In this document: one piece after another, positions 27,297-35,032 of the stretch
Numbering within the stretch: position 1 is the stretch's first letter
Layout of the letters: each line of letters opens with the position of its first letter
From: Fastidiosipila sanguinis
Lineage (GTDB): Bacteria; Bacillota; Clostridia; Saccharofermentanales; Fastidiosipilaceae
Assembly (NCBI RefSeq): GCF_002998295.1
Contig: NZ_CP027226.1
Coordinates: 1,160,001-1,224,000, forward strand
Direction of reading: 5' to 3'
Length of the DNA: 64,000 nt
Notes under the pieces: generated by a model
The model's database searches: none
The model's input: the letters and a program-made list of their open reading frames with translations, nothing else
What the model was told of the DNA's origin: nothing
Program-made: the position numbers and the translations under genes

Positions 27297-28891
27297 TGGC
27301 AAAAACAAAATTTATATCAAAAAACAGATTTAAAAGCACTTCTAAATTCTCGTATGAATTATTAGGTAAAAAACTAAAAAAACTAGTTATTAATTTTCTA
27401 GTCTTCTTACCTTGTTTCATTATGTTTTTCTTTATTTCCAAATTATTCTTCTCGAATAGGAGCATCTCTATCTATGTTTCTGTAATTACTGCTCTTTGTT
27501 TTTACAGGATTTTTTTCAGATTGCTCAAGTATTATAGAAATCAGAATAATATAAAGAATTACACTCTCTTTTTACAAGCACTCAACAATAATCTAATTCT
27601 AAATAGAAGTTTTAGTTTATCTATACTTCTCGCTTGTGAAGATCTAATCAAATTAACAAAAGATAAAAAACTTTACATTAATCTAAATAAAGTTCAACAA
27701 AGTATTAAACTTTCTACACCTATCTCCGAGATAATAAATTTATTGAAGGAAACCTTTCCATGTATTCAAGCTAATACTAGTTTAAGTCTTATGTCTGCTC
27801 CTCAAGTAATAGGAAATAACATTCATATCCTTACCAAAACTACATTAGAGTCTCTGCAAATTGATGAGAAATTCAAGAAAGACGTAAATACAGAACAAGT
27901 GAAAAGCTTTGTTGAGAACATTACTGTTTGCTCCATGCCATTAGTAATTCTTTTATTCTTAAGATTAACTGCAATGGATTTTGTAAACTTAGCTTACATT
28001 AGCTTTTTGGGACAAATAATACTTGGATTATCTTATTTCTTATTTATTTTGGGACTAACATCTATTTTTCTTGTTTACATACCTAGAAATGAAGATGCAA
28101 AAAATCAACTAGCAAAGCTTTTTAATGCAAGATCTAATCTTAAGCCTGGAAGTTTAAAATCTTTATTACATAGCAATGCATTATTCCTTCTTAAAAGGAC
28201 ATCATTCCCTTTTCATGCAAATAATATTATTCAATATTCATATTTATTAGGAAGGCAAGAAAACTTAAAACGTGAGGATTTGTTTTATATGCTTATACTT
28301 GCAAGAATCAAAGCTTTATTACTTGCACTAAACATAGCGTTGCTAGGTATAACTTTTAGCTTGCCTACTATATTAATCTTTCTATTATTTGTTGCTATAG
28401 TTTCCTACCCTGACTTAAAGTTATTAGATAGGATTAACTATTACAAAAAAGAAATTAAGCTTAATATGCAAAGCTTCATTACAGCCCTATTATCCGCCCT
28501 AAGAGTCGGATACACTATTGAAACTGCATTAGTATTTTGTGAGAAATATGGTAACTTAAATAAAGTATTAACAAGGGAAATTGCCACAATTAATAATAAG
28601 ATTAATAATTCAAGCACAGCAGAACTTGCATTACTAGAATTTACTAACATCTTAAATGATAGAGAAATTGAAAGTTTTTTCTACCAAATCCAAAACCACA
28701 ATCAAGTTAATAATAACGACTCGATTAGACAATTAGAACTTCAATTTGAAAAAATCAAAGAAAAACTTTTTAACGATAGAAAAAAAATTGTAGCGTTAAA
28801 AGGTAATAACTATTTGTTACCTTTAATACTAAATCTAATAAGCATTTTTCTCATTTGTTTAGCTCCTGTTTTACCAAGTCTACAAATATAA
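27293..28891 (+). CDS. Fused TadB-TadC type II secretion F-type platform protein
   Basis: A 532-residue integral membrane protein that apparently joins two inner-membrane platform proteins normally encoded separately. Each half has the T2SF layout: a helical cytoplasmic part preceded and followed by membrane helices. The first cytoplasmic part is at NYTLFLQALNNNLILNRSFSL, the second at LNMQSFITALLSALRVGYTIETAL, the latter very TadC/TadB-like. Hydrophobic helices occur near residues 32-70, 210-265, 335-375 and 510-530. The start overlaps the tadA stop. Length is about that of TadB plus a shortened TadC. The fusion reading is inference from the two repeats; one reading frame is open throughout. 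Confidence 0.72.
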   Translation: MMAKTKFISKNRFKSTSKFSYELLGKKLKKLVINFLVFLPCFIMFFFISKLFFSNRSISIYVSVITALCFYRIFFRLLKYYRNQNNIKNYTLFLQALNNNLILNRSFSLSILLACEDLIKLTKDKKLYINLNKVQQSIKLSTPISEIINLLKETFPCIQANTSLSLMSAPQVIGNNIHILTKTTLESLQIDEKFKKDVNTEQVKSFVENITVCSMPLVILLFLRLTAMDFVNLAYISFLGQIILGLSYFLFILGLTSIFLVYIPRNEDAKNQLAKLFNARSNLKPGSLKSLLHSNALFLLKRTSFPFHANNIIQYSYLLGRQENLKREDLFYMLILARIKALLLALNIALLGITFSLPTILIFLLFVAIVSYPDLKLLDRINYYKKEIKLNMQSFITALLSALRVGYTIETALVFCEKYGNLNKVLTREIATINNKINNSSTAELALLEFTNILNDREIESFFYQIQNHNQVNNNDSIRQLELQFEKIKEKLFNDRKKIVALKGNNYLLPLILNLISIFLICLAPVLPSLQI

Positions 28892-28969
28892 CCTTTTGTG
28901 ATATCTTGTCTATTTTCTATTGGGATTTTTCAGATATTCTAGAGATACAAAAAATAGGAGGACATTACT

Positions 28970-29161
28970 ATGATCAGTAAATACAAATATTATTCAAGTA
29001 TATTTAGAAGTGAAAAGGGGTCTGTAGTTTTAGAAGTGGTAATTGTTATAGCAATTGTTTTAGCTTTAGCATTAATATTTAATGAGCAAATTACTAATTT
29101 TGCAACTGGACTATTCAACAGAATTTTTGACATTTCTAAATTAGACAATGTATTACCGTAA
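28970..29161 (+). CDS. Flp-family type IVb prepilin
   Basis: A 63-residue pilin-like protein. A short basic leader ends EKG, followed by SVVLEVVIVIAIVLALALIF. This is a class III prepilin signal: cleavage after the glycine, glutamate at +5 and a long hydrophobic helix. The tail NRIFDISKLDNVLP is short, as in Flp1-like pilins of clostridia. GGAGG lies 8 nt before the ATG. It is the only pilin gene in the locus; no prepilin peptidase gene is nearby. Confidence 0.85.
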   Translation: MISKYKYYSSIFRSEKGSVVLEVVIVIAIVLALALIFNEQITNFATGLFNRIFDISKLDNVLP

Positions 29162-29179
29162 AATTTGAAGGTTTAGCTA

Positions 29180-30463
29180 ATGAAAAAGAAACTATATACA
29201 TTAGATACAAACCAAGATAAGTTGATATATGCGCCAGAAAATAAACATTCTTTGCAAATCTATGCTATTGAATGGCTTGCTTCCTGGCGTAATGATTACT
29301 TTCTTAAATGGGAACAGTTCACCTCTGGAAATAAGACGAGTTTATACTCTGATATCAGTACTTTTATTCCTTTTGAAGAGTTTCTAGCTTATGCGAGTAA
29401 AAAAGATCTGTATTACTGCATATCTTACATTTGTGAAGTTATAAAAATTATAGATAATTCAATACTTGAGCTGAGTAAAATAATGTTTGATATTAAATAT
29501 ATGTTTGTTCAAAACCATGAACAAGCTAAGACAAGTTATAAAAAGACAAGTTATAGAAAGCTCAACACTACTAGAAATTATTCAATCAAGCTACTATATC
29601 TTCCTGATAAAAACTTTATCTACCTAGGCCAAGATAAAAGTCTAAAAAATCTATTGATAACACTTGCTAATTTAATTATAAAAAAAGATTTTAGGAAAAG
29701 TTCTAAAGAAAAACAACAAAAATTACTTTTAGCAATAGAAGAAAATGACTTAGAAAAAGTATATTGCCTTTGCCAAAACGAAACTCAATCCAATAAGAAC
29801 AAAAGTGCTAAAAGAAAAACAAATATTACTAATATCATTAAATCATTAGAAAAAGTAGATTTACCCATAATTCTTTTAGTGATTACTATTGGATTAATTT
29901 GCAATATTTTCATCATCAATAAACAAGTTGGGTATATCAGTATGTCAACTTTAAGTTTAATAATTGGACTTATAATAATGAATCTAATCTTGGAATTAGT
30001 TCTACTTTTCTCGCCTGCCTCACCATTCAAAATTGTAGATTACTCAATTTTTAAAACAAGAAAAAAGCATAAGAGTTCAATCAATGCTAACGAAGATAAT
30101 AGAGACACAGAGGGAGATTATAACGGTTTAAAATTACATCCTTTATCACAATATAGGATTGGACACTTAATTCTAGTAGATGGAGCTACACAAGTTACCG
30201 GGAAAAAATCTTGGAACATTGCTAGTTCAGAGTTTTTAATCGGTACTAATGAGAAAGCGGACCTAAATCTTCCAATTAACTCTGAGGAAGCAATATTAAT
30301 TAGGATTGTACAAAGATCCGGAACATTTTTTCTTGAATCTCTAAGTAAAAACATCAATGTACGTGTTGAAGGCCGAAACATTAGTAGATATCAAGAATAT
30401 GAAATTTCAAATTCCATTAACTTTAGTATTGATCGATTCCATTTCAGTTTAGAAATAAAATAA
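29180..30463 (+). CDS. FHA-domain membrane protein of Tad locus (DUF6382-like)
   Basis: A 427-residue protein with three parts. A cytoplasmic N-terminal ~200 residues resembles the DUF6382 domain often found with clostridial Tad genes. Two membrane helices lie at about 230-285 (LPIILLVITIGLICNIFII and LSLIIGLIIMNLILELVLLF). The C-terminal ~100 residues form an FHA-like fold (FLIGTNEKADLNLPIN ... LESLSKNINVRVEGRNI). FHA domains bind phosphothreonine peptides; here the usual GRxxxxD/SxxH positions are altered (IGTNEKAD, no clear SxxH), so binding may be weak. It begins 18 nt after the pilin gene and ends the locus. Confidence 0.75.
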   Translation: MKKKLYTLDTNQDKLIYAPENKHSLQIYAIEWLASWRNDYFLKWEQFTSGNKTSLYSDISTFIPFEEFLAYASKKDLYYCISYICEVIKIIDNSILELSKIMFDIKYMFVQNHEQAKTSYKKTSYRKLNTTRNYSIKLLYLPDKNFIYLGQDKSLKNLLITLANLIIKKDFRKSSKEKQQKLLLAIEENDLEKVYCLCQNETQSNKNKSAKRKTNITNIIKSLEKVDLPIILLVITIGLICNIFIINKQVGYISMSTLSLIIGLIIMNLILELVLLFSPASPFKIVDYSIFKTRKKHKSSINANEDNRDTEGDYNGLKLHPLSQYRIGHLILVDGATQVTGKKSWNIASSEFLIGTNEKADLNLPINSEEAILIRIVQRSGTFFLESLSKNINVRVEGRNISRYQEYEISNSINFSIDRFHFSLEIK

Positions 30464-30471
30464 CTTTGAGA

Positions 30472-30538
30472 ATAAAAAAGCTAGATTAGAATAATTAACT
30501 GACTGACAAATTCTATCAGTTAAAAATCTTCTCTAGCT
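30472..30538 (-). terminator. Terminator between the convergent Tad locus and upp
   Basis: On the minus strand AGCTAGA pairs with TCTAGCT, enclosing an inner AACTGA/TCAGTT stem, followed by TTTTTTA. It should end upp, and on the plus strand the run CAAAATTTTT could help end the Tad transcript. Confidence 0.7.
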
Positions 30539-30565
30539 CAAAATTTTTATCTAATTTCAGGTGAA

Positions 30566-31204
30566 TTACTTAGTACCGAACAATCTATCACCTGCATCAC
30601 CTAGACCAGGATAAATATAGAAGTGTTCATTCAATCCTTCATCTTCAGCTGCACAGTAAATATTTACATCTGGATGTTGTCTATGCAATTCTTGAATACC
30701 TTCTGGAGCAGCAATTATGCAACAGAACTTGATGTCGTTAATACCTCTTTCTTTTAAGAAAGATACTGCTGCTGCAGCGCTACCACCTGTAGCTAGCATA
30801 GGGTCCAATAAAATTACTGTTCTAGAAGCACTATCTTCTGGTAACTTGCAATAGTATTCTACTGGCTCTACAGTTTCAGGATCTCTATATAATCCAATGT
30901 GTCCAACTTTCGCTGATGGAATTATGCTTAACATACCATCAACCATTCCTAAACCTGCACGAAGTATTGGAACTAATGCTAATTTTTTACCGCTAACTTC
31001 CTTGAAAACACCTTTTTGTACTGGTGTCTCTACCTCTACATCTGATAAAGGCAAATCTCTTGTAACTTCATATGCCATTAGCAATGAAACTTCATTAGCT
31101 AGTTCTCTGAATTCTTTTGTTGGAGTGTTTACGTCCCTCATCCTTGTAACTTTATGTTGAATTAAAGGATGGTCAAAAACAAACACTTTACCTTGTTCTG
31201 CCAT
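30566..31204 (-). CDS. upp: Uracil phosphoribosyltransferase
   Basis: Salvages uracil to UMP with PRPP. The 212 residues include [18 protein letters not shown] and the PRPP loop [23 protein letters not shown], and end with the uracil-binding [13 protein letters not shown]. The ATG chosen has GGGAGGGG five bases upstream; an earlier TTG in frame would include that site. Transcribed alone, convergent with the Tad locus. Confidence 0.97.
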   Translation of the reverse strand: MAEQGKVFVFDHPLIQHKVTRMRDVNTPTKEFRELANEVSLLMAYEVTRDLPLSDVEVETPVQKGVFKEVSGKKLALVPILRAGLGMVDGMLSIIPSAKVGHIGLYRDPETVEPVEYYCKLPEDSASRTVILLDPMLATGGSAAAAVSFLKERGINDIKFCCIIAAPEGIQELHRQHPDVNIYCAAEDEGLNEHFYIYPGLGDAGDRLFGTK

Positions 31205-31634
31205 AGTTTCCCCTCCCAATTTTTACTTATATTATTTTAGACTTAACATCGCGATGAATCAAGCTTAAAATTTCATTTTGAACTAAGCAATATATATATA
31301 ATCAATGTATGTGAGTTAAAGCCATTGCCTTGTATCTTTTTTACAATTCCTGTGTAAGTTTTTTATGCATATTGTCGAATTGTTAAATATTAATGATTTC
31401 ATTGTATTTATGCATTAGACTTAGGCCTTTATCTGTAATATTATTAAGTTATCAAATTTAGATCGGGTTTAACAAGGTCTAAATAACGGTTATCCGGATG
31501 AATGTTTTTTATTAATGTAGTGGATATTTAGAATTCTAATTTAAAATTTTACTGTAACTTAATGAATTTAAATTCAATTTTCAAAAAAGTGAATAATTTG
31601 ATGCTGTCTTTTTGTTCACAGAAAGGAGAAGAAT
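31205..31634. other. 430-bp divergent intergenic region between upp and the XRE gene
   Basis: It holds the upp promoter at one end and GAAAGGAG seven bases before the XRE start at the other. Between them the sequence is very AT-rich. A pair GTGAA...TTCAC about 20 bp before the XRE start could be an operator, weakly. One TTATCCGGA resembles a DnaA box at 7 of 9 positions but stands alone. No coding sequence or known RNA seen. Confidence 0.5.
31234..31262 (-). promoter_or_regulatory. Promoter of upp
   Basis: Minus-strand TTGATT and TAAAAT are separated by 17 bp, about 30 bp before the start codon. Confidence 0.65.
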
Positions 31635-31967
31635 ATGAAAAATAATTTTTTCACAGAAATGCAAAAAGTCATTTTAGGAGAACTTGTACGCAAATACAGG
31701 CTACGTAACAATAAATCCCAAGCTGAACTTTCTTTTTATGCTGAGATGAACCCTAGTTATTTATCTACTATAGAGTGTGGAAATAGTATGGTTACAATTA
31801 CTAAGTTAATTGATATTTGCAAATCTCTAGAAATGAGCCCTGCATTGTTCTTAGAAGAATTTGTCCAAGAACTCAATAAATTTTTAGATAAAGATTCTAG
31901 AATAAAACAAATTGATGATATCAAGGATTCTCCTGAAGAAGATTCTTTCAATGTAAATACTCAATAA
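31635..31967 (+). CDS. XRE-family helix-turn-helix regulator
   Basis: Small DNA-binding protein of 110 residues. The Cro/CI-type HTH occupies about residues 12-70: LGELVRKYRLRNNKSQAELSFYAEMNPSYLSTIECGNSMVTITKLIDICKSLEMSP. A short acidic C-terminal tail follows. It has a good ribosome-binding site and its own terminator, so it is monocistronic. No partner toxin, phage gene or obvious target is adjacent. Autoregulation through the upstream region is plausible but not shown. Confidence 0.88.
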   Translation: MKNNFFTEMQKVILGELVRKYRLRNNKSQAELSFYAEMNPSYLSTIECGNSMVTITKLIDICKSLEMSPALFLEEFVQELNKFLDKDSRIKQIDDIKDSPEEDSFNVNTQ

Positions 31968-32108
31968 GTTAACTCAAAACTGCAACTACAATATATTGTA
32001 AATAGAAAACTGAAAAAATATGTTAAATACATATACTCCTAACTGCACTAGACTATCATTTTTTGAATTGCCTCTTCAATTATTGATTTCTAGCTTAAGT
32101 CAGGACTG

Positions 32109-32138
32109 GGCACCTGTTACTCAGGTGCCTATTTTATT
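32109..32138 (+). terminator. Terminator after the XRE gene
   Basis: An 8-bp perfect stem GGCACCTG/CAGGTGCC with a 5-nt loop, followed by TATTTTATTT. Confidence 0.8.
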
Positions 32139-32193
32139 TGAGATTAATTAAGAAAGTCACACAAATTTATCATTTATAAAGTAGAATATGTAT

Positions 32194-33039
32194 ATGCCAG
32201 AATTACCAGAAGTTGAAACAATAACAAGAAATTTAAATATTAACTTAGTAGGTCAAAAATTACTAAGTATCGATTTTCTCAGAAAAGATATTATTGCTGA
32301 GAAATTAAATCCTGTTTCTGAGTATCTTTTATTAGGGGAATCAATAATAAAAGTTTTCAGATACGGTAAGTATCTTCTATTTCAATTTACCAATAATTAC
32401 TTAATGATTGTTCATCTAAGGATGACTGGAAAGTTGCTATATTTACCTCTTCTAAGTGAAGAAGATAAAAATTTATATTTAAATCATAAGCATACTCATG
32501 TTATTTTTAATTTTTCTGACGGAGAGTTGCTATTTAATGACGTTCGACGTTTCGGTAAAATTTATTTTAGTAAAATAGACAATTCTGTTACCTTAGAAGA
32601 ATTATTAAACTCTGGGCCGGATGCTTTATCAGAAAACTTCAGCAAAGATTATTTATATCAAAGATCTCAGAAGAGCCCTAAAAAAGCCATTAAAACATTT
32701 TTACTTGATCAGAAAATTGTTGCGGGTATTGGTAATATCTACGCTGATGAATGCCTATTTTTAGCTGCCATTAAACCTAATAGAGCTGCCGCAAGTTTAA
32801 CTAGAGAGGAATCATCTACCTTACATGATAAAATAATCCAAGTTCTAGAAGATTCAATTCTTTCCGGAGGAACTACTTTTAGTGATTATAGAACCGCTGA
32901 TAATCATAAGGGTAACTTTCAAAATAAACTATTTGTTTACGGACGAGCTGGAGAAAGTTGTAGAATCTGTTCTAATACATTAGAGTCCATTAAAATTGCA
33001 GGAAGGACTACTGTGTATTGCCCTAAATGTCAAATATAA
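32194..33039 (+). CDS. mutM: Formamidopyrimidine-DNA glycosylase (Fpg/MutM)
   Basis: Bifunctional glycosylase/AP lyase that removes 8-oxoguanine and other oxidised purines. The 281 residues begin MPELPEVETITRNL. The N-terminal proline is the catalytic nucleophile after Met removal, so the second ATG is preferred over one two codons earlier. Other motifs: the conserved HLRMTGKL, NDVRRFGK, the helix-two-turn-helix with AGIGNIYADE, and the C-terminal zinc finger CRIC...CPKC. It stands alone between the XRE terminator and the palindrome. Confidence 0.96.
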   Translation: MPELPEVETITRNLNINLVGQKLLSIDFLRKDIIAEKLNPVSEYLLLGESIIKVFRYGKYLLFQFTNNYLMIVHLRMTGKLLYLPLLSEEDKNLYLNHKHTHVIFNFSDGELLFNDVRRFGKIYFSKIDNSVTLEELLNSGPDALSENFSKDYLYQRSQKSPKKAIKTFLLDQKIVAGIGNIYADECLFLAAIKPNRAAASLTREESSTLHDKIIQVLEDSILSGGTTFSDYRTADNHKGNFQNKLFVYGRAGESCRICSNTLESIKIAGRTTVYCPKCQI

Positions 33040-33373
33040 CTGTTCCAAACGAATAATATGCACTCATAAATTAATATTTATTCTGCAATAAAACATATTT
33101 CCAACTTCTCATTTGATATTGTCAAAATTTATTTGTTATATATATTTAGTCAACGTATTTTCACTTTTCAACAAATATATTGATAAGTTTTATTTATCGG
33201 AATTTTACTGTAAATTTAACTAGAGGTTTTGTTACTTTTTTATTTTTTATTTTTAAGTATATTTTTGATCTAAACTTATACAAAAAAGCAAATTTAGATG
33301 AATATATCACGCGGGAAACTGTATATTTATTAGTAACAAAACCTCTAGTATATTTTACAATTCAAGTAAAAAA
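33040..33373. other. 334-bp AT-rich intergenic region between mutM and the serine recombinase
   Basis: Besides the inverted-repeat element described separately, the first ~170 bp after mutM are plain AT-rich sequence with no terminator of normal form. A 65-codon plus-strand open frame crosses the palindrome but has no ribosome-binding site or protein-like composition, so I do not call it a gene. Confidence 0.6.
33209..33359. repeat. 27-bp inverted repeats around a 97-bp spacer, beside a serine recombinase
   Basis: Arms at 33209-33235 and 33333-33359 match at 24 of 27 positions; the inner 17 bp (ACTAGAGGTTTTGTTAC) are perfect. Inside, TATATT...ATCTAAA pairs again with TTTAGAT..AATATA, so much of the 151 bp can fold back on itself. 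The right arm ends 14 bp from the recombinase stop codon. It could be an invertible segment, a MITE-like remnant, or simply a large terminator; the sequence alone does not decide. Confidence 0.85.
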
Positions 33374-33982
33374 TTAATACTTTTCTACCCAACGAATAAA
33401 AGTAGTATGTGAGATATTTAGGGCTTCTCCTGCCTCCCTTGAACTAATTTTTTTATCTTCATATTCTCTTTTTAAACGGAAAAACTCTTTTGGAATTTCA
33501 TATGCTGGTCTTCCAAATTTTATGCCTTTTTTCTTTGCTTCTGCAATCCCCTCCTTCTGTCTTTGTAGAATAAATTCTCTTTCAGTTTCAGCTACATAAC
33601 TTAGCAGCTGTAGTATTATTCCTGAAATTAATTCTCCTGTTAATCCATTGCTTGTCCTAGTATCTAAGATTGGCATATCTATAATATAGATATCTACATT
33701 TTTATCTTCTTTTAAATACCTCCAAGCTTTAAGCATATCTTTATAGCTTCTGCCGAGTCTATCTAGACTCTTAATTACTAACAAATCTCCTGCCTCGAGA
33801 ACATTAAGCAGTTGATTGTAAGCCGGACGATCAAAATCAGCTCCAGACCACTTATCCTCAAAAATATTCTCTCTTTCTACTCCAAACTTTTCCAAAGCAG
33901 AATATTGTCTATCTGTTCGCTGTTCTACAGTCGAAACTCTAACGTAGCCAAAGGTCCTCATATTTTTCTTTCCTTCATTCAT
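33374..33982 (-). CDS. Serine recombinase of the resolvase/invertase family
   Basis: Small site-specific recombinase of 202 residues. The catalytic serine lies in FGYVRVSTVEQ. Other family motifs are ENIFEDKWSGAD-R, LLVIKSLDRLGRS and the long E-helix (TREFILQRQKEGIAEAKKKG). The C-terminus is a short HTH (ISSREAGEALNISHTTFIRWVEKY) that would bind the crossover site. The start chosen has AAAGGTGGG six bases upstream; a later ATG six codons on (MRTFGYV) also has a GAAGGAAAG and is possible. It is complete and not accompanied by transposase or plasmid genes. Such enzymes come from transposons, plasmids or invertible switches. Confidence 0.9.
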   Translation of the reverse strand: MNEGKKNMRTFGYVRVSTVEQRTDRQYSALEKFGVERENIFEDKWSGADFDRPAYNQLLNVLEAGDLLVIKSLDRLGRSYKDMLKAWRYLKEDKNVDIYIIDMPILDTRTSNGLTGELISGIILQLLSYVAETEREFILQRQKEGIAEAKKKGIKFGRPAYEIPKEFFRLKREYEDKKISSREAGEALNISHTTFIRWVEKY

Positions 33983-34078
33983 ACGTTTCCCACCTTTCAA
34001 TAATAATTATTTTTATAGAGAAACAAATAAACAATATTAAACAAACTTTGAGAAATTGTGCTTATTAAAACATAAAAA

Positions 34079-34111
34079 TAGGACTTCCAATCTTTACAAT
34101 TGAAAGTCCTA
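34079..34111 (-). terminator. Terminator after the zinc peptidase gene
   Basis: TAGGACTT(T/C)CAAT pairs with ATTG(G)AAGTCCTA; on the minus strand it is followed by TTTTTATGTTTT. Confidence 0.8.
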
Positions 34112-34143
34112 TAATTTCACAAGTTGATTTTTAAACTTAAATC

Positions 34144-34848
34144 CTAATCGTTTCTGTTTCTACCACCAAACAGAATTATTAGCCTCATTAAGGAGAGTAG
34201 TGATGCAGTAGCGGCTGCAACATATGTTAACGCAGCAGCACGTAAAACTTTTGAGGTTGCTTTTAATTCATCTCTATCAAGTACATTCATACTTTCAATA
34301 TGAGCAAGAGCTTTTCTAGAAGCACCAAACTCAACTGGTAGAGTAACTACTTGGAATATAAATGTTAATGAGAAAAGTAATATACCTATATTTATCAAAG
34401 TCTGGTTATAACTTAAAACTATACCCAATAAAATTATTGGCATACTAAGCATAGAACCAAAGTTTACAGCTGGAACCATATATCGTCTCAATTTCATAGC
34501 CCAGAACCCCTCAGCATCTTGCATAGCATGTCCTACCTCGTGTCCAGCAACACCAATTGCACCGATTGTAGTCATACTGTGCGTTGTTTCTGACAAGTTT
34601 AAGGTTTTGTTCATAGGGTTATAATTATCTGATAAATTCCCTCTTGTACTTAAAATCTGCACATCGTAAATACCGGCTTTTTGCATCATTTTTGCAGCAA
34701 ACTCTGCACCAGAAATTCCGCCTTTATTGCTAATCTGTCCATATTTATTATAGGTGCTTTGCATATAAATTGAAGCACCTGCAGAAATAAGCATACCTAT
34801 CAAAACTAGTATATAAGTACTATCAAAATAAAAAAATGGCATATACAA
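34144..34848 (-). CDS. Membrane zinc metallopeptidase (YugP / DUF2264-type Zn peptidase 2)
   Basis: A 234-residue membrane protein resembling B. subtilis YugP. The zinc-binding motif is GVAGHEVGHAMQD, and family residues MMQKAGIYDVQILSTRGNLSDNYNP precede it. Hydrophobic helices lie at about 4-26, 128-185 (LSMPIILLGIVLSYN, LINIGILLFSLTFIFQV) and 205-228 (LTYVAAATASLLSLMRLIILF). GAAGGAG lies 6 nt before the ATG. It is monocistronic. Substrates of the family are not established; membrane protein quality control is an inference. Confidence 0.9.
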   Translation of the reverse strand: MYMPFFYFDSTYILVLIGMLISAGASIYMQSTYNKYGQISNKGGISGAEFAAKMMQKAGIYDVQILSTRGNLSDNYNPMNKTLNLSETTHSMTTIGAIGVAGHEVGHAMQDAEGFWAMKLRRYMVPAVNFGSMLSMPIILLGIVLSYNQTLINIGILLFSLTFIFQVVTLPVEFGASRKALAHIESMNVLDRDELKATSKVLRAAALTYVAAATASLLSLMRLIILFGGRNRND

Positions 34849-35032
34849 CTCCTTCTAAAATTTTATATAATCGCTCACCCAAAAAGAATAGAGAGACAAT
34901 CTTTTCAATCAATAAACTCTGTGTCTTCACTATTTCTCGACGTAAATTTAGAGTAAATATAATTATACCTTATTTAGCTACTATAAAGTTAAAACGCAAT
35001 TAAAGCAATTAAATAATTAATTATTAATTTTA

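Noticed and set aside
31205-31634. Replication origin in the AT-rich region before the XRE gene
   Set aside because: Only one poor DnaA-box-like sequence (TTATCCGGA) and no repeated boxes; dnaA is not adjacent.
31635-31967. XRE gene as an antitoxin of a toxin-antitoxin pair or a phage repressor
   Set aside because: No partner gene of suitable size on either side, and a terminator follows it directly.
33180-33377. A 65-codon plus-strand open frame across the palindrome
   Set aside because: No ribosome-binding site, AT-rich low-complexity translation, and it is made mostly of the inverted repeat.
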